Counted from the stretch's first letter, positions 53,183 to 63,693 are shown. The stretch: 64,000 nucleotides of DNA from Streptomyces sp. TP-A0356 (GCF_001417775.1 NZ_BBZJ01000016.1:62001-126000); one strand, 5' to 3'. The notes: generated from the sequence alone by a model not told the origin. Made by a program: numbers and translations.

Positions 53183-53215
53183 CGCCTTGCGATCGCACGC
53201 ACCGGACGCCGCGAG
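53183..53215. repeat. Partial, degenerate copy of the 26448-26619 element
   Basis: CGCCTTGCGAT-C-GCACGCACCGG and ACGCCGCGAG match the right arm of the hairpin element (near 26553-26585) with one inserted base and few changes. The rest of the element is missing here. Confidence 0.6.
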
Positions 53216-53374
53216 CTGATCGGACTCCCATTCCGTCCGGAGCTCTTAACGCAAGCTTGACGCCTCCAGGCCTCTCATTCGTGGGCCCACGCGTCACTCT
53301 CTGCATACGCTGGTGCGGCCGTCCGTGTGATGGCCGAATCCCGCACCGAGCCGTACCCACAGGAGAGCACGCCG

Positions 53375-55327
53375 ATGGCCACCACCGAACACCCACCTGC
53401 GAGCCGATTGCGGGCGTGGATGCTGGAGGGGCTGTCCGACATGGGCAAGGGCGCCCCGCAGGGCCCGCACGCCGAGCCCGAGCCCCCGCACAAGGGCCAG
53501 CGCTGGTGGCGGGTGATGTGTCTGACCGGCGTCGACTACTTCTCCACCCTCGGCTACCAGCCCGGCATCGCGGCCCTGGCCGCCGGACTGCTCTCCCCCG
53601 TCGCCACCATCGTGCTGGTGATCGTCACGCTCGCAGGCGCCCTGCCCGTCTACCGCCGTGTCGCCCAGGAGAGCCCCCGCGGCGAGGGCTCGATCGCCAT
53701 GCTGGAGCGGCTGCTCTCCTTCTGGCAGGGGAAGCTGTTCGTGCTGACCCTGCTCGGCTTCGCGGCGACCGACTTCCTGATCACCATCACCCTGTCCGCG
53801 GCGGACGCCTCCACCCACCTGGTGGAGAACCCCCACCTGACGGGCACCCTGCATGGTTACCAGATGCTGATCACGCTGCTGCTGGTCGCGCTGCTCGGCG
53901 CGGTCTTCCTCAAGGGCTTCCTGGAGGCCATCGGCGTCGCGGTCGCCCTGGTCGGCGTCTATCTGGCGCTGAACGCGGTGGTCGTGGTGGTGGGTCTGTG
54001 GCACGTGGTCACCGCCGGGCACGTGGTCACCGACTGGACCGGCGCCCTGACCGCCCAGCACGGCAACGTGTTCGTCATGATCGGTGTGGCTCTGCTGGTC
54101 TTCCCCAAGCTGGCGCTCGGCCTGTCCGGCTTCGAGACCGGTGTCGCCGTCATGCCGCATGTGCAGGGCGACCCCGGCGACACCGAGGAGAGGCCCACGG
54201 GCCGGATCCGGGACACGAAGAAGCTGCTGACCACCGCCGCCGTCATCATGAGCGGCTTCCTGATCACCACGAGCTTCATCACGACCCTGCTGATCCCGGA
54301 GCGGGCGTTCAAGCCGGGCGGGCCGGCCAACGGCCGCGCGCTCGCCTATCTGGCGCACGAGTATCTGGGGGGCGCGTTCGGGACCGTCTACGACATCTCG
54401 ACGATCGCGATCCTGTGGTTCGCGGGGGCCTCCGCGATGGCGGGACTGCTCAACCTGATGCCCCGCTATCTGCCCCGCTACGGCATGGCCCCGCACTGGG
54501 CCCGCGCCGTACGGCCCATGGTCATCGTGTTCACGCTGATCGCGTTCCTGGTCACCTGGATCTTCGACGCCGACGTGGACGCCCAGGGCGGCGCCTACGC
54601 CACCGGCGTGCTCGTGCTGATCAGCTCGGCGGCGATCGCCGTCACCATCGCCGCCCGCAAGGCGCGCCAGAAGGGCTGGGCCGTCGCCTTCGCCGCGATC
54701 TCCGCGGTGTTCCTGTACACGACCGTCGTGAACGTCATCGAGCGGCCGGACGGTGTGAAGATCGGCGCCTGCTTCATCGCCGGAATCATCCTCGTCTCGC
54801 TGCTGTCCCGGCTCGCCCGCGCCTTCGAACTGCGGGTGACCAGCGTGACCCTCGACGACATGGCGGAACGATTCGTCCGAGACATCGCCAGCCGCCGTAT
54901 CCGCTTCATCGCCAACGAACCGGATCGCCGTGACCGAGCGGAGTACCGGGAGAAGATCGAGCAGATCCGCAAGGACAACGACGTCTCGCCCCAGGACGAC
55001 GTCGTCTTCGTCGAGGTGACGGTCACGGATCCGTCGGAGTTCGAGGCGGGTCTGACCGTACGCGGTGAGGTTCTGCACGAGCGCTACCGTGTGCTCACCC
55101 TGGAGTCGTCCTCCATCCCCAACGCCCTCGCGGCCCTGCTCCTGCACGTCCGCGACACCACCGGCTGCATCCCGCACATCTACTTCGAATGGACCGAGGG
55201 CAACCCGTTCGCCAACTTCCTGCGCTTCTTCCTCTTCGGTCAGGGCGAGGTGGCACCGGTGACACGGGAGGTACTGCGCGAGGCCGAACCCGACCGGCAA
55301 CGACGCCCACGCGTCCACGTCGGCTGA
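53375..55327 (+). CDS. APC family amino-acid permease with C-terminal domain
   Basis: A 650-residue APC-superfamily transporter. About 12 hydrophobic segments span residues 60-500, beginning [20 protein letters not shown]. The motif [15 protein letters not shown] is where substrate loops normally lie, and [20 protein letters not shown] is a transporter-family signature. A cytoplasmic domain of about 150 residues follows ([40 protein letters not shown]). The substrate is not known. ATG 53375 has AGGAGA 8 nt upstream; earlier in-frame starts at 53327/53330 lack this. Confidence 0.82.
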   Translation: MATTEHPPASRLRAWMLEGLSDMGKGAPQGPHAEPEPPHKGQRWWRVMCLTGVDYFSTLGYQPGIAALAAGLLSPVATIVLVIVTLAGALPVYRRVAQESPRGEGSIAMLERLLSFWQGKLFVLTLLGFAATDFLITITLSAADASTHLVENPHLTGTLHGYQMLITLLLVALLGAVFLKGFLEAIGVAVALVGVYLALNAVVVVVGLWHVVTAGHVVTDWTGALTAQHGNVFVMIGVALLVFPKLALGLSGFETGVAVMPHVQGDPGDTEERPTGRIRDTKKLLTTAAVIMSGFLITTSFITTLLIPERAFKPGGPANGRALAYLAHEYLGGAFGTVYDISTIAILWFAGASAMAGLLNLMPRYLPRYGMAPHWARAVRPMVIVFTLIAFLVTWIFDADVDAQGGAYATGVLVLISSAAIAVTIAARKARQKGWAVAFAAISAVFLYTTVVNVIERPDGVKIGACFIAGIILVSLLSRLARAFELRVTSVTLDDMAERFVRDIASRRIRFIANEPDRRDRAEYREKIEQIRKDNDVSPQDDVVFVEVTVTDPSEFEAGLTVRGEVLHERYRVLTLESSSIPNALAALLLHVRDTTGCIPHIYFEWTEGNPFANFLRFFLFGQGEVAPVTREVLREAEPDRQRRPRVHVG

Positions 55328-55389
55328 CACGGCCCCGGTGTCCCGGCACGCGCCGGGAATCACCCGCCCGTCGGAGCGTTGAAGTCCAT

Positions 55390-56424
55390 GTGAGCCCAGT
55401 GATCGCGGACACCCGCTTCTCGGTACTCGACCGCTCGCGCACCCGCGAGGGGCACGAGACGTCGGAAGCCCTGCGGGACACGGTGCGGCTGGCACAGGAG
55501 GCCGAGGCGCTCGGGTACCACCGGTTCTGGGTCTCGGAGCACCACGGGGTGCCCGGTGTGGCCGGTTCCGCTCCGACGGTGCTGGCCTCGGCGGTCGCGG
55601 CCGCCACCCGGACCATTCGGGTGGGGACGGGCGGCGTGATGCTGCCCAATCACCAACCGCTCGTGGTGGCCGAGCAGTTCGGCGTGCTGGAGTCCCTCTT
55701 CCCCGGGCGGATCGACATGGGGCTCGGCCGTTCCGTCGGATTCACGGACGGGGTGCGCCGGGCACTCGGCCGCGACAAGGGCGATGCCGACGACTTCGCC
55801 GGTCAGCTCGACGAGCTCCTGGGGTGGTTCCGCGGCACCTCCTCCACCGGTGTCCACGCGCGCCCCACGGAGGGTCTCGCCGTGCCGCCGTTCGTGCTGG
55901 CCATGGGCGAGGGCGCCACCATCGCCGCCCGCGCCGGTCTGCCCATGGTCATCGGGGACCTCCGGAACCGGGACAGGATGCTGCGCGGGATCGACCACTA
56001 CCGAGCGACGTTCCGGCCCTCCGCCTGGGCGCGCGAGCCGTATGTCGTCGTCTCCGGCACGGTCGCGGTCGCCGACACCCCGCAGAACGCCCGTCGTCTC
56101 CTGCTCCCCGAGGCCTGGTCGATGGCGTACGCCCGGACCCATGGCGCGTTCCCGCCGCTGCCGCCCGCCGAGCGCGTCGAGTCCCTGCCGATGAGCGCCA
56201 GGGAGCGCGGCTTCTACGAGGCAGGGCTCGCCGGTCATGTCGCGGGCACCGAGGAGCAGGTCGCCCATGAGCTGGAGCATCTGCTCAAGGAGACGGGGGC
56301 TCAGGAGGTGCTCGTCACGACCAGCACGTACGACCGCACGGCCCTTGTGGACTCGTACCGCAGGCTTGCCCGGGTGGCCGGGCTCGGGGCGGACCGGGGC
56401 CGGGGCCTGCGCGCGGGCGAGTGA
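55390..56424 (+). CDS. LLM class flavin-dependent oxidoreductase (MsnO8-like)
   Basis: A 344-residue luciferase-like TIM-barrel flavoprotein of normal length. It opens RFSVLDRSRTREGH, then WVSEHHGVPGVAGSAPTVL, RTIRVGTGGVMLPNHQPLVV, and FPGRIDMGLGRSVGFTDGV. These are the MsnO8-group markers. It uses FMN or F420 on an unknown substrate. GTG 55390 starts just before the first strand; no strong ribosome binding site is visible, and GTG 55399 is possible. It is 62 bp after the APC permease. Confidence 0.85.
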   Translation: MSPVIADTRFSVLDRSRTREGHETSEALRDTVRLAQEAEALGYHRFWVSEHHGVPGVAGSAPTVLASAVAAATRTIRVGTGGVMLPNHQPLVVAEQFGVLESLFPGRIDMGLGRSVGFTDGVRRALGRDKGDADDFAGQLDELLGWFRGTSSTGVHARPTEGLAVPPFVLAMGEGATIAARAGLPMVIGDLRNRDRMLRGIDHYRATFRPSAWAREPYVVVSGTVAVADTPQNARRLLLPEAWSMAYARTHGAFPPLPPAERVESLPMSARERGFYEAGLAGHVAGTEEQVAHELEHLLKETGAQEVLVTTSTYDRTALVDSYRRLARVAGLGADRGRGLRAGE

Positions 56425-56466
56425 CCGAAGGCGGGCGGAACGGGGAGTTGCCGCCACCCGGGACCG

Positions 56467-58023
56467 TCACGCCAGGGGGATGGTCACCTCGTCCTCCACC
56501 GGCGGTTCGAGTTCCTGGCGCAGATTGCCGGTCGCGGCGAAACAGCGCAGCCGCACCGCCTCCGGGGTGACGTCAAGGCGTAGGAAGCTCTTGAAGAACG
56601 GCGGGCTGTAGGTGGCCGAGCTCGGCGAGAACAGCTGCGTGTGGATCTTGCGCACGGGCAGCCGCAACCGCGAGGTCCGGTCGGGACGACCTCCGGCTCC
56701 CAGCAGACTGGCGACGAGGCGGGTGCGCCGGGTGACCCGGGCGGATGCCGCCTGGGCGCGGGTCGGGGGGATACCGAGGCGCTCGGCGATGACCGCGTTG
56801 GCCTCCGCCTCGGAGAGGGTGAAGAAACGACGCAGCCGCAGCCGGCGTCCGTAGAGCCTGCTGTAGAAGGCCAGGGAGTCACCGCGCAGCGGATAGCAGC
56901 GGAACTCCTTCTCCGTGACGTTCGCCACGGACACCCGCGCAATGGTGTGGGTGGCGTGCATGAAGGCGCCGCCACCACCGGAGACCACGTACTGGATGGT
57001 GCGGCCGTCCACGTCCACCGGGTAGCGCTGGTAGTTGTGGATGTCGCCGCCTATCGCGGCGACATAGCGGTGGTCCGGGTCGCGAACGATGTCGTCGACC
57101 GTGCCGCCGCCGTCGATGGGACAGGGGTGGTGCTCGCCGTCCACGTACAGGGGCGAACCGGTGATGAGGATCTTGGGGCGGGGCCCGCGGGAGACCTCCC
57201 GCAGCCAGCGGCCCTGTTCCGCGTCGATGGTGCCCAGGAGGCCGGTGTCTATTCCTATGATGCGGACGGGTCCGGCGTCGATCGCCCAGTACGGCCCGGG
57301 CAGGTCGGCCCGTTGGCCCGGAGCCGATCGCAACTTCCTTGCCTCGGCCAGGCGTTGTTCGTGCGGCTTGCTCGGGTTGTGCCACAGCAGGCCGCGCAGC
57401 CAGGCGCGGGTCAGCGGGCGCGGCGGGGCGGCCGGGGCCGGCGGCGCGGCGTCGCAGAAGACGCGCATGAACCCGTGCAGGTCCTCGTACCAGTCGTGGT
57501 TGCCGGGTATGGCGTAGATGGGCGCCGGATAGCCCTGGTACGGGCGGAAGAACTTGGTTCCGTAGTCGTCGGTGGCCCCGACCGGATAGATGACGTCACT
57601 CGCCACGACGGCGAACCGGGTGTCCTGACTCATCTTCAGGAAGCCCGGGACGACGGCGTATTGGGGATCGTCGCCCTCACCGGTGTCACCGATGACCATG
57701 AAGGAGAAGTGGTCCGGATCGTCGCGCCGGATCACCTTGTCGGCGGGCGCGCCCGCCGCTTCCCGCTGCCGCACCCAGCGACTTCGGGTCCCTCCGGTGG
57801 GATCCCCGAACCAGGAGGCCAGCACACCGTTGCGCGCCGCCCACAAGGTCTTCGGGTCGAGCCAGGACAGCTTCTCGATAATGATCGAGACGGCGGCGAG
57901 AGCGAGGCCTCCGCTGCGCCTCCGCGACGGCGGGAGCGCCCCGTCCGGCCGCCGTCGGAGGTGACGGCGGCCGGACCCGCGGGCCCGTACGACCTCGGGA
58001 CCGCGCGGGACCGGACCCCACAC
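56467..58023 (-). CDS. Metallophosphoesterase
   Basis: A 518-residue calcineurin-like phosphoesterase. Motifs in order: FMVIGDTGEGDDPQYAV (metal ligands), VVASDVIYPVGATDDYG, IYAIPGNHDWYEDLHGF (GNHD), ILITGSPLYVDGEHH, and AAIGGDIHNYQRYPV (GxDIHNY). Then comes a C-terminal domain of about 150 residues with SPPFFKSFLRLDVTPEAVRL. The first 44 residues are Arg-rich; no later good start exists before the conserved region, so GTG 58023 is kept without a ribosome binding site. The substrate is unknown. The C-terminal part is long for the family. Confidence 0.78.
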   Translation of the reverse strand: MWGPVPRGPEVVRARGSGRRHLRRRPDGALPPSRRRSGGLALAAVSIIIEKLSWLDPKTLWAARNGVLASWFGDPTGGTRSRWVRQREAAGAPADKVIRRDDPDHFSFMVIGDTGEGDDPQYAVVPGFLKMSQDTRFAVVASDVIYPVGATDDYGTKFFRPYQGYPAPIYAIPGNHDWYEDLHGFMRVFCDAAPPAPAAPPRPLTRAWLRGLLWHNPSKPHEQRLAEARKLRSAPGQRADLPGPYWAIDAGPVRIIGIDTGLLGTIDAEQGRWLREVSRGPRPKILITGSPLYVDGEHHPCPIDGGGTVDDIVRDPDHRYVAAIGGDIHNYQRYPVDVDGRTIQYVVSGGGGAFMHATHTIARVSVANVTEKEFRCYPLRGDSLAFYSRLYGRRLRLRRFFTLSEAEANAVIAERLGIPPTRAQAASARVTRRTRLVASLLGAGGRPDRTSRLRLPVRKIHTQLFSPSSATYSPPFFKSFLRLDVTPEAVRLRCFAATGNLRQELEPPVEDEVTIPLA

Positions 58024-58035
58024 GGGTCACGGTCG

Positions 58036-59109
58036 TCAGCGGTGGGCCGGCAGATCCGCGTGTGGGCCGCTCGGGAGACCGACGGCACGCTCGGCGGCCA
58101 GGGCGAGGCCGCGTCGGTCGGTACAGGAGTGCGGTGCGAGCACCGGCATGACGCGGACCTCAGCGACGAGCCGACGCGCCGACACGACCCGCCTCAGTGA
58201 CGTCAGCAGGGAGTCGCTCCCCACGAACGCGGGCGCGGTGCTGGCGGGTCCCCCGTCGAGCCGGTAGTGGAGGCGTACGGGCTGCACGGACACGCCCGCG
58301 TCCAGCGCCGCCTGGAAGACGGCCCTGCGGAAGTACCCCTGCGCCCGGCCGCACCAGGTGCTCCCCTCGGGGAAGACCACGACGGCCGAGCCCGCGCGCA
58401 GTCCCTCCGCTATCCGGGCGACCGTGTCCGGGAGCGCGCGCAGCCGGTCGCGGTCGATGAACAGGGCACCGCTGCGCGCGGTCAGCGCGCCGGCCACCGG
58501 CCACTGCCGGATCTCGGTCTTCGCCAGCATCCGCCCGGGTCGTACGGCGGCGAGCAGCGGGATGTCGAGCCACGAGATGTGGTTGGCGACCATCAGCAGA
58601 CCGCCGTCCGGCGGGGCGGCCCCGGTGATCCGTACCCGGACGCCCGCCGCGCGCACGACCGTCCGGGACCAGGCCCTGATGATCCGCTCCCGCGGTGGGA
58701 CGGGAAGCCGGCCCACGACCGGGAGGAGAACGAGTCCGGCGACCGTCACGGTCAGTACGGCCAGGATCCGGAGCACGGCGCGCGGTACGGCGGTCGCCGA
58801 GGCCGTGGCGTCCACACAGGCCCGCGCCGAGCAGGGTGCGCTGGGCAGCCAGGCGCTCACGGGGGCGACGGGCTCGGGCCGCGCGCCGGGGCGTCGCGGC
58901 TCGGGCAGCGTGGCGGTGGCCGGGAGCACCGCCGTGCCCGCGCCCTGTCTCGCGAGCACCGCTCTGCCGCGGCGCGGGCGCAGGGTCACGCCGAGACGGG
59001 ACGCGCGGGTCACCACCGTCCGGGACGCATGGGTCACGGCCGTCCGCGACGCGTTCGTCACAGCCGTCCGCGACGCCTTCCTCACAACCGTCCGGGGCGC
59101 GTTCATCAC
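58036..59109 (-). CDS. olsA: Lyso-ornithine lipid acyltransferase-like PlsC protein (OlsA)
   Basis: A 357-residue 1-acyl-glycerol-3-phosphate acyltransferase (PlsC) fold protein. The catalytic NHxxxxD is LLMVANHISWLDIPLLAA, FIDRDRLRALPDTVARI is the phosphate-binding region, and VVFPEGSTWC is the PEG motif. A hydrophobic segment (AVLTVTVAGLVLLPVVGRL) lies about 115-133. It follows an OlsB-type acyltransferase with a GTGA overlap, so OlsA (second acylation in ornithine lipid synthesis) is likely. The first 42 residues are five 8-residue repeats (consensus xASRTxVT), an unusual extension. Confidence 0.8.
   Translation of the reverse strand: MMNAPRTVVRKASRTAVTNASRTAVTHASRTVVTRASRLGVTLRPRRGRAVLARQGAGTAVLPATATLPEPRRPGARPEPVAPVSAWLPSAPCSARACVDATASATAVPRAVLRILAVLTVTVAGLVLLPVVGRLPVPPRERIIRAWSRTVVRAAGVRVRITGAAPPDGGLLMVANHISWLDIPLLAAVRPGRMLAKTEIRQWPVAGALTARSGALFIDRDRLRALPDTVARIAEGLRAGSAVVVFPEGSTWCGRAQGYFRRAVFQAALDAGVSVQPVRLHYRLDGGPASTAPAFVGSDSLLTSLRRVVSARRLVAEVRVMPVLAPHSCTDRRGLALAAERAVGLPSGPHADLPAHR
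58984..59103 (-). repeat. 24-bp tandem repeat (five units) at the start of olsA
   Basis: Five in-frame 24-bp units code for NAPRTVVR, KASRTAVT, NASRTAVT, HASRTVVT and RASRLGVT. The unit length is exactly eight codons, so copy change keeps the frame. Confidence 0.85.
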
Positions 59110-59876
59110 GCGGGGACTAGCGAGAGGAAGTGCCGCAGATAGCGCGGGTTGACCCGGCGCATCGACAGCAGCACGTACAGATCGGCGACGCCGAAGTCCG
59201 GGTCGTGCGCGGGCTCACCGCAGACCCAGGCGCCCAGCCGGAGGTAGCCGCGCAGCAGCGGGGGCAGCTCGGTGTGCCCGGTCGGGGCCGCGGTCTCGGG
59301 GCGCCAGGGCAGCAGCGGTCGTACGCGGTACTCCTCGGGTGCCAGGTGCTTGGACCGCACCCGCTCCCAGGTGCCGGCGGCGAGCGTGCCGCCGTCGGCG
59401 AGCGGGAGGGAGCAGCAGCCGGCCAGCCACTCGTGGCCGCCCTCGACCATGTAGCGGGCTATGCCCGCCCAGATCAGACCGATGACGGTGCCGTCGCGGT
59501 GGTCGGGGTGGACGCAGGAACGGCCGACCTCGACCAGCCCGGAGCGGATCCCGGCGAGCGGGCCGAGGTCGAACTCGCCCTCCGAGTACAGTCGGCCGGC
59601 GACCGCGGCCCGCTCGGGCGGCAGCAGCCGGTAGGTGCCCACGACCTGACCGGTCACCGTGTCGCGGACGAGCAGGTGGTCGCAGTACGCGTCGAAGGGG
59701 TCGATGTCGAGGCCCGGCTGCGGGGTGGACAGGAGCGCGCCCATCTCCCCCGCGAAGACGTCGTGGCGCAGCCGCTGGGCGGCCCGGACATCGGCTTCGT
59801 CACGGGCGAGGGTGACGGTGTAGCGGGTCGGTGCCACGGGCGGTGGGGGGCTTGCGAGGGCGGAAACGCCGGTCAT
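59106..59876 (-). CDS. olsB: GNAT family N-acyltransferase, OlsB-type
   Basis: A 256-residue GNAT-fold N-acyltransferase of the ornithine-acyl-ACP type. Motifs: AQRLRHDVFAGEMGA, DPFDAYCDHLLVRDTVTGQV, VGTYRLLPPERAA, then SGLVEVGRSCVHPDHRDGTV and IARYMVEGGHEWLAGCCSLP. It puts a 3-hydroxy fatty acid on ornithine, giving lyso-ornithine lipid. ATG 59876 has AGGAGA 5 nt upstream. It overlaps olsA by 4 nt and lies downstream of sdhB in the same direction, separated by a strong terminator. The order olsB-olsA next to sdhCAB is, to my recollection, the same as in S. coelicolor. Confidence 0.82.
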   Translation of the reverse strand: MTGVSALASPPPPVAPTRYTVTLARDEADVRAAQRLRHDVFAGEMGALLSTPQPGLDIDPFDAYCDHLLVRDTVTGQVVGTYRLLPPERAAVAGRLYSEGEFDLGPLAGIRSGLVEVGRSCVHPDHRDGTVIGLIWAGIARYMVEGGHEWLAGCCSLPLADGGTLAAGTWERVRSKHLAPEEYRVRPLLPWRPETAAPTGHTELPPLLRGYLRLGAWVCGEPAHDPDFGVADLYVLLSMRRVNPRYLRHFLSLVPA

Positions 59877-60219
59877 GGCTCTCTCCTGGTCACGGGCCGG
59901 TTCGGCGGTGCGGCGGCGGACCGTGTCGGTCGGTCCGCGCGCTCCTGTTCTTCCGATGCCGGTTGGCGTGCGCGTGACCGCAGCCAGGAGTCGGGATGTG
60001 GGAATGTTGAATGCCAGGGGTGGCGGTTGCTTCGGGGGCCGGTCGTGCCGGGCGAAGGCACGCCGGGCCGTGCCCCGTGGCGGCCGGACGCCCCCTGCCC
60101 CCGTACTGGTGACGGGACCGGGGTTGAGCACCACGCCCGGTCCCGCCCGTCCGCACCCTGCCGGCGAACGCCTACGGCCGGCGCCGCCCCCCTCCGGGCG
60201 GCGCCGGCCCTCCCGTGCC
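59877..60219. other. 343-bp region between olsB and sdhB
   Basis: It holds the sdh terminator at 60176-60209 and, further on, the olsBA promoter on the minus strand. I could not assign -35/-10 boxes or a PHO box with confidence. No gene is visible. Confidence 0.4.
60176..60209 (-). terminator. Terminator after sdhB
   Basis: GGCCGGCGCCGCCC (60176-60189) and GGGCGGCGCCGGCC (60196-60209) are exact 14-bp complements with a 6-nt loop. It starts 10 nt after the sdhB stop codon on the minus strand. Confidence 0.85.
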
Positions 60220-60969
60220 CTAGCGGCGCCCCGCCTTGCGGGTCGCGCGCAGCCACTCCTTGTTCATGTTGGTGATGGAGACCAGCGGAATGCCCTTCGG
60301 GCAGGCGGTGGCGCACTCTCCGGTGAGCGTGCAGCCGCCGAAGCCCTCCTCGTCCATCTGCGCCACCATGTCGAGCACCCGGGTCTCGCGCTCGGGCGCG
60401 CCCTGCGGCAGGACGTTGAGGTGGTTGACCTTCGCCGAGGTGAACAGCATCGCCGCGCCGTTCGGGCAGGCCGCCACGCAGGCCCCGCAGCCTATGCACT
60501 CGGCGTGCTCGAACGCGAAGTCGGCGTCCGCCTTCGGTACGGGCGTGGCGTGGGCCTCGGGCGCGGATCCGGTCGGGGCCGTGATGTAGCCACCGGCCTG
60601 GATGATCCGGTCGAAGGCCGAGCGGTCGACGACCAGGTCCTTGATCACCGGGAAGGCCGAGGCCCGCCACGGCTCGACGTCGATCGTGTCGCCGTCCTGG
60701 AAGGACCGCATGTGCAGCTGGCAGGTGGTGGTGCGCTCGGGGCCGTGCGCGTCGCCGTTGATGACGAGCGAGCACGCGCCGCAGATGCCCTCGCGGCAGT
60801 CGTGGTCGAAGGCGACCGGCTCCTCCCCCTTGAGGATGAGCTCCTCGTTGAGGGTGTCCAGCAGCTCCAGGAAGGACATGTCGGGCGAGATGCCGTCCAC
60901 CTCGTACGTGGACATGGCGCCTTCGGCGTCGGCGTTCTTCTGCCGCCAGACGCGCAGGGTGAGCTTCAT
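60220..60969 (-). CDS. sdhB: Succinate dehydrogenase iron-sulfur subunit
   Basis: A 249-residue iron-sulfur subunit with three clusters: [2Fe-2S] [17 protein letters not shown] plus TTCQL (Cys58, 63, 66, 83), [4Fe-4S] [15 protein letters not shown], and [3Fe-4S] [15 protein letters not shown]. It passes electrons from the flavoprotein to the membrane quinone site. It overlaps sdhA by 4 nt. Length and cluster order are normal for the SdhCAB (b558-type) enzymes. Confidence 0.96.
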   Translation of the reverse strand: MKLTLRVWRQKNADAEGAMSTYEVDGISPDMSFLELLDTLNEELILKGEEPVAFDHDCREGICGACSLVINGDAHGPERTTTCQLHMRSFQDGDTIDVEPWRASAFPVIKDLVVDRSAFDRIIQAGGYITAPTGSAPEAHATPVPKADADFAFEHAECIGCGACVAACPNGAAMLFTSAKVNHLNVLPQGAPERETRVLDMVAQMDEEGFGGCTLTGECATACPKGIPLVSITNMNKEWLRATRKAGRR

Positions 60970-62924
60970 GCGTAGCTCCGCTGAGTGGGGTGGACGTACT
61001 CGAAGACCAGGTCTTCCTTGTGCAGGACGGGGGCCTCACCGGTGCCGGTGAACTCCCAGGCGGCCGCGTACGCGAAGGCGTCGTCCCTGCGGGCCGCCTC
61101 GCCGTCGGGCGTCTGGGACTCCTCGCGGAAGTGGCCGCCGCAGGACTCGGCGCGGTGCAGGGCGTCCAGGCACATCAGCTCGGCGAGCTCCAGGTAGTCG
61201 ACGATGCGGTTGGCCTTCTCCAACGACTGGTTGAACTCCTGGCCGGTGCCGGGCACCTTGATGCGCCTCCAGAACTCCTCGCGGATCTGCGGGATGCGCT
61301 CCAGGGCCTTGCGCAGGCCCGCCTCCGTACGGGCCATGCCGCAGAACTCCCACATGAGTTCGCCGACCTCGCGGTGGAAGGAGTCCGGCGTACGGTCGCC
61401 GTCCACGGACAGCAGCAGGTTCAGCCGGTCCTCCGTCTCGGCCAGCACCTCCCGGACGGCGGGATGTTCGGTGGTCACCTGCTGCTGGTGCGGGTTGCGC
61501 GCGAGGTAGTCGTTGATCGTCGACGGGAGGACGAAATAGCCGTCGGCGAGGCCCTGCATCAGCGCGGAGGCGCCGAGGCGGTTCGCGCCGTGGTCGGAGA
61601 AGTTCGCCTCGCCGACCGCGAACAGACCCGGGATCGTGGTCTGCAGGTCGTAGTCGACCCACAGGCCGCCCATCGTGTAGTGCACGGCCGGGTAGATCCG
61701 CATCGGCACCTCGTACGGATTCTCCGCGGTGATCCGCTCGTACATGTCGAAGAGGTTGCCGTACTTCTCCTCGACCTTCTTCCGGCCCATGCGCTTGATC
61801 GCGTCCGCGAAGTCGAGATACACGCCCTGCCCGCCGGGTCCGACGCCGCGGCCCTCGTCGCAGACGTTCTTGGCGGCGCGGGAGGCGATGTCGCGGGGCA
61901 CGAGGTTGCCGAACGACGGGTAGATGCGCTCCAGGTAGTAGTCGCGCTCGTCCTCGGGGATCTCGTTCGGCGGACGGTTGTCGCCCTTGGCCTTCGGCAC
62001 CCAGATCCGGCCGTCGTTGCGCAGCGACTCGCTCATCAGGGTGAGCTTGGACTGGTGGTCGCCGGTGCGCGGGATGCAGGTGGGGTGGATCTGGGTGAAG
62101 CAGGGGTTGGCGAAGTACGCGCCGCGCCGGTGCGCCCGCCAGATCGCGGTGGCGTTGGAGTTCATGGCGTTCGTCGACAGATAGAAGACGTTGCCGTAAC
62201 CGCCGCTGGCGAGGACGACGGCGTCCGCGAAGTACGTGTCGATCCGGCCGGTGACCAGGTCGCGGGCGACGATGCCGCGGGCCCGGCCGTCGATGACGAT
62301 CACGTCGAGCATCTCGGTGCGCGGGTGCATCTCCACGTTGCCCGCGGCGATCTGCCGTGAGAGCGCCTGGTAGGCGCCGAGGAGGAGCTGCTGGCCCGTC
62401 TGGCCGCGGGCGTAGAAGGTGCGGGAGACCTGGACGCCGCCGAAGGAGCGGGTGTCGAGCAGGCCGCCGTACTCGCGGGCGAAGGGCACGCCCTGTGCCA
62501 CGCACTGGTCGATGATCTCGACGGAGATCTGGGCGAGGCGGTGGACGTTGGACTCGCGGGCCCGGAAGTCACCGCCCTTGACGGTGTCGTAGAAGAGGCG
62601 GTGGATCGAGTCGCCGTCGTTGCGGTAGTTCTTCGCGGCGTTGATGCCGCCCTGCGCGGCGATCGAGTGGGCGCGACGCGGGGAGTCCTGGTAGCAGAAC
62701 TGGACGACGTGGTAGCCCTGTTCGGCGAGCGTGGCACCCGCGGAGCCGCCGGCGAGTCCGGTGCCGACGACGATCACCGTGTGCTTGCGCCGGTTGGCCG
62801 GGTTGACCAGCTTGGCCTCGAAGCGGCGCTTGTCCCAGCGCTCGTTGATCGGGCCGGACGGGGCCTTGGTGTCGAGGACCGGCTCGCCGGTCGTGTAGTC
62901 CGTGTACTCAGAGGTAGCAGTCAT
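60966..62924 (-). CDS. sdhA: Succinate dehydrogenase flavoprotein subunit
   Basis: A 652-residue flavoprotein. The FAD-binding motif is [20 protein letters not shown], followed by [20 protein letters not shown], which carries the His that binds FAD covalently. Active-site segments are [12 protein letters not shown] and [15 protein letters not shown] and [17 protein letters not shown]. It oxidises succinate to fumarate on the cytoplasmic face. Its start is one nucleotide after the sdhC stop, and its stop overlaps the sdhB start. Confidence 0.96.
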   Translation of the reverse strand: MTATSEYTDYTTGEPVLDTKAPSGPINERWDKRRFEAKLVNPANRRKHTVIVVGTGLAGGSAGATLAEQGYHVVQFCYQDSPRRAHSIAAQGGINAAKNYRNDGDSIHRLFYDTVKGGDFRARESNVHRLAQISVEIIDQCVAQGVPFAREYGGLLDTRSFGGVQVSRTFYARGQTGQQLLLGAYQALSRQIAAGNVEMHPRTEMLDVIVIDGRARGIVARDLVTGRIDTYFADAVVLASGGYGNVFYLSTNAMNSNATAIWRAHRRGAYFANPCFTQIHPTCIPRTGDHQSKLTLMSESLRNDGRIWVPKAKGDNRPPNEIPEDERDYYLERIYPSFGNLVPRDIASRAAKNVCDEGRGVGPGGQGVYLDFADAIKRMGRKKVEEKYGNLFDMYERITAENPYEVPMRIYPAVHYTMGGLWVDYDLQTTIPGLFAVGEANFSDHGANRLGASALMQGLADGYFVLPSTINDYLARNPHQQQVTTEHPAVREVLAETEDRLNLLLSVDGDRTPDSFHREVGELMWEFCGMARTEAGLRKALERIPQIREEFWRRIKVPGTGQEFNQSLEKANRIVDYLELAELMCLDALHRAESCGGHFREESQTPDGEAARRDDAFAYAAAWEFTGTGEAPVLHKEDLVFEYVHPTQRSYA

Positions 62925-62925
62925 C

Positions 62926-63633
62926 TCAGCTCACCACTCCGGTCATGACACCCACGGGCACGGCGATGAATCCGGCCGTGAGCAGCAGCGCGAGGACATT
63001 GGCAATGGTCTTCAGGGCGCGGTCGCGGGTGCGGCTGCCGACGCCGAGGGTCTGGGCGGCGCTCCAGAAGCCGTGCCGGACGTGCAGGCCGAGGGCGAGC
63101 ATCGCGACGATGTAGATGACGTTGCCGTACCAGGTGGAGAAGGTGTCGATGACGTTCTGGTACGGGTGGCCCTCCTGGAAGCCTCCGGAGTGCACGGTGC
63201 CGGTGGTCAGGTCGAGGATGTGCCAGACGATGAACAGGCCGAGGATGATCCCGCCCCAGCGCATGGTGCGGGTGGCGTAGCTCGCCCGGGGCTTCTTGTG
63301 CACGTACTTGCTGGGGCGCGCCTTGATGTCGCGGCGGCTGAGCTGGTACGCGGACACGGCGTGGGCGACGACGGCGACGACCAGCACGACGCGGATCAGC
63401 CAGAGCGTCCACTCGTAGTGCATGAAGGGTTCGCCGACGGTGCGCAGCCAGTGGGCGTAGTGGTTGAACTCGCCCGCCCCGAAGTAGATCTTGAGGTTCC
63501 CGATCATGTGGGCGACCAGGTAGAGCAGCATGATCAGGCCGCTGACCGCCATCACTGTCTTCTTGCCGACGGTGCTGTCCCACGCGGTGCGCGCCATGGA
63601 CGGCCGTCGGTCCGTCCGCGTTGCCAGAGCCAT
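62926..63633 (-). CDS. sdhC: Succinate dehydrogenase cytochrome b558 subunit
   Basis: A 235-residue membrane anchor with five helices; heme-ligand His residues lie in the helices ([33 protein letters not shown]). This is the single-subunit cytochrome b558 type (TIGR02046), which has no SdhD. It anchors SdhAB and binds two hemes and the quinone. ATG 63633 is about 85 bp from a divergent LysR gene whose site lies between. The first 15 residues before the helix part are polar. Confidence 0.93.
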   Translation of the reverse strand: MALATRTDRRPSMARTAWDSTVGKKTVMAVSGLIMLLYLVAHMIGNLKIYFGAGEFNHYAHWLRTVGEPFMHYEWTLWLIRVVLVVAVVAHAVSAYQLSRRDIKARPSKYVHKKPRASYATRTMRWGGIILGLFIVWHILDLTTGTVHSGGFQEGHPYQNVIDTFSTWYGNVIYIVAMLALGLHVRHGFWSAAQTLGVGSRTRDRALKTIANVLALLLTAGFIAVPVGVMTGVVS

Positions 63634-63693
63634 GTCTCAGAACGCTAGGGCGGAAGGTCCCCATCGGTCCAAGACATGGTCCGGCTCGTTTCG

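Noticed and set aside
53294..55495. 733-codon minus-strand frame opposite the APC permease
   Set aside because: Its His/Asp/Gln-rich translation is the shadow of a hydrophobic protein gene.
58984..59103. Possible CRISPR or satellite array
   Set aside because: The units are in-frame codons without spacers inside a coding region.
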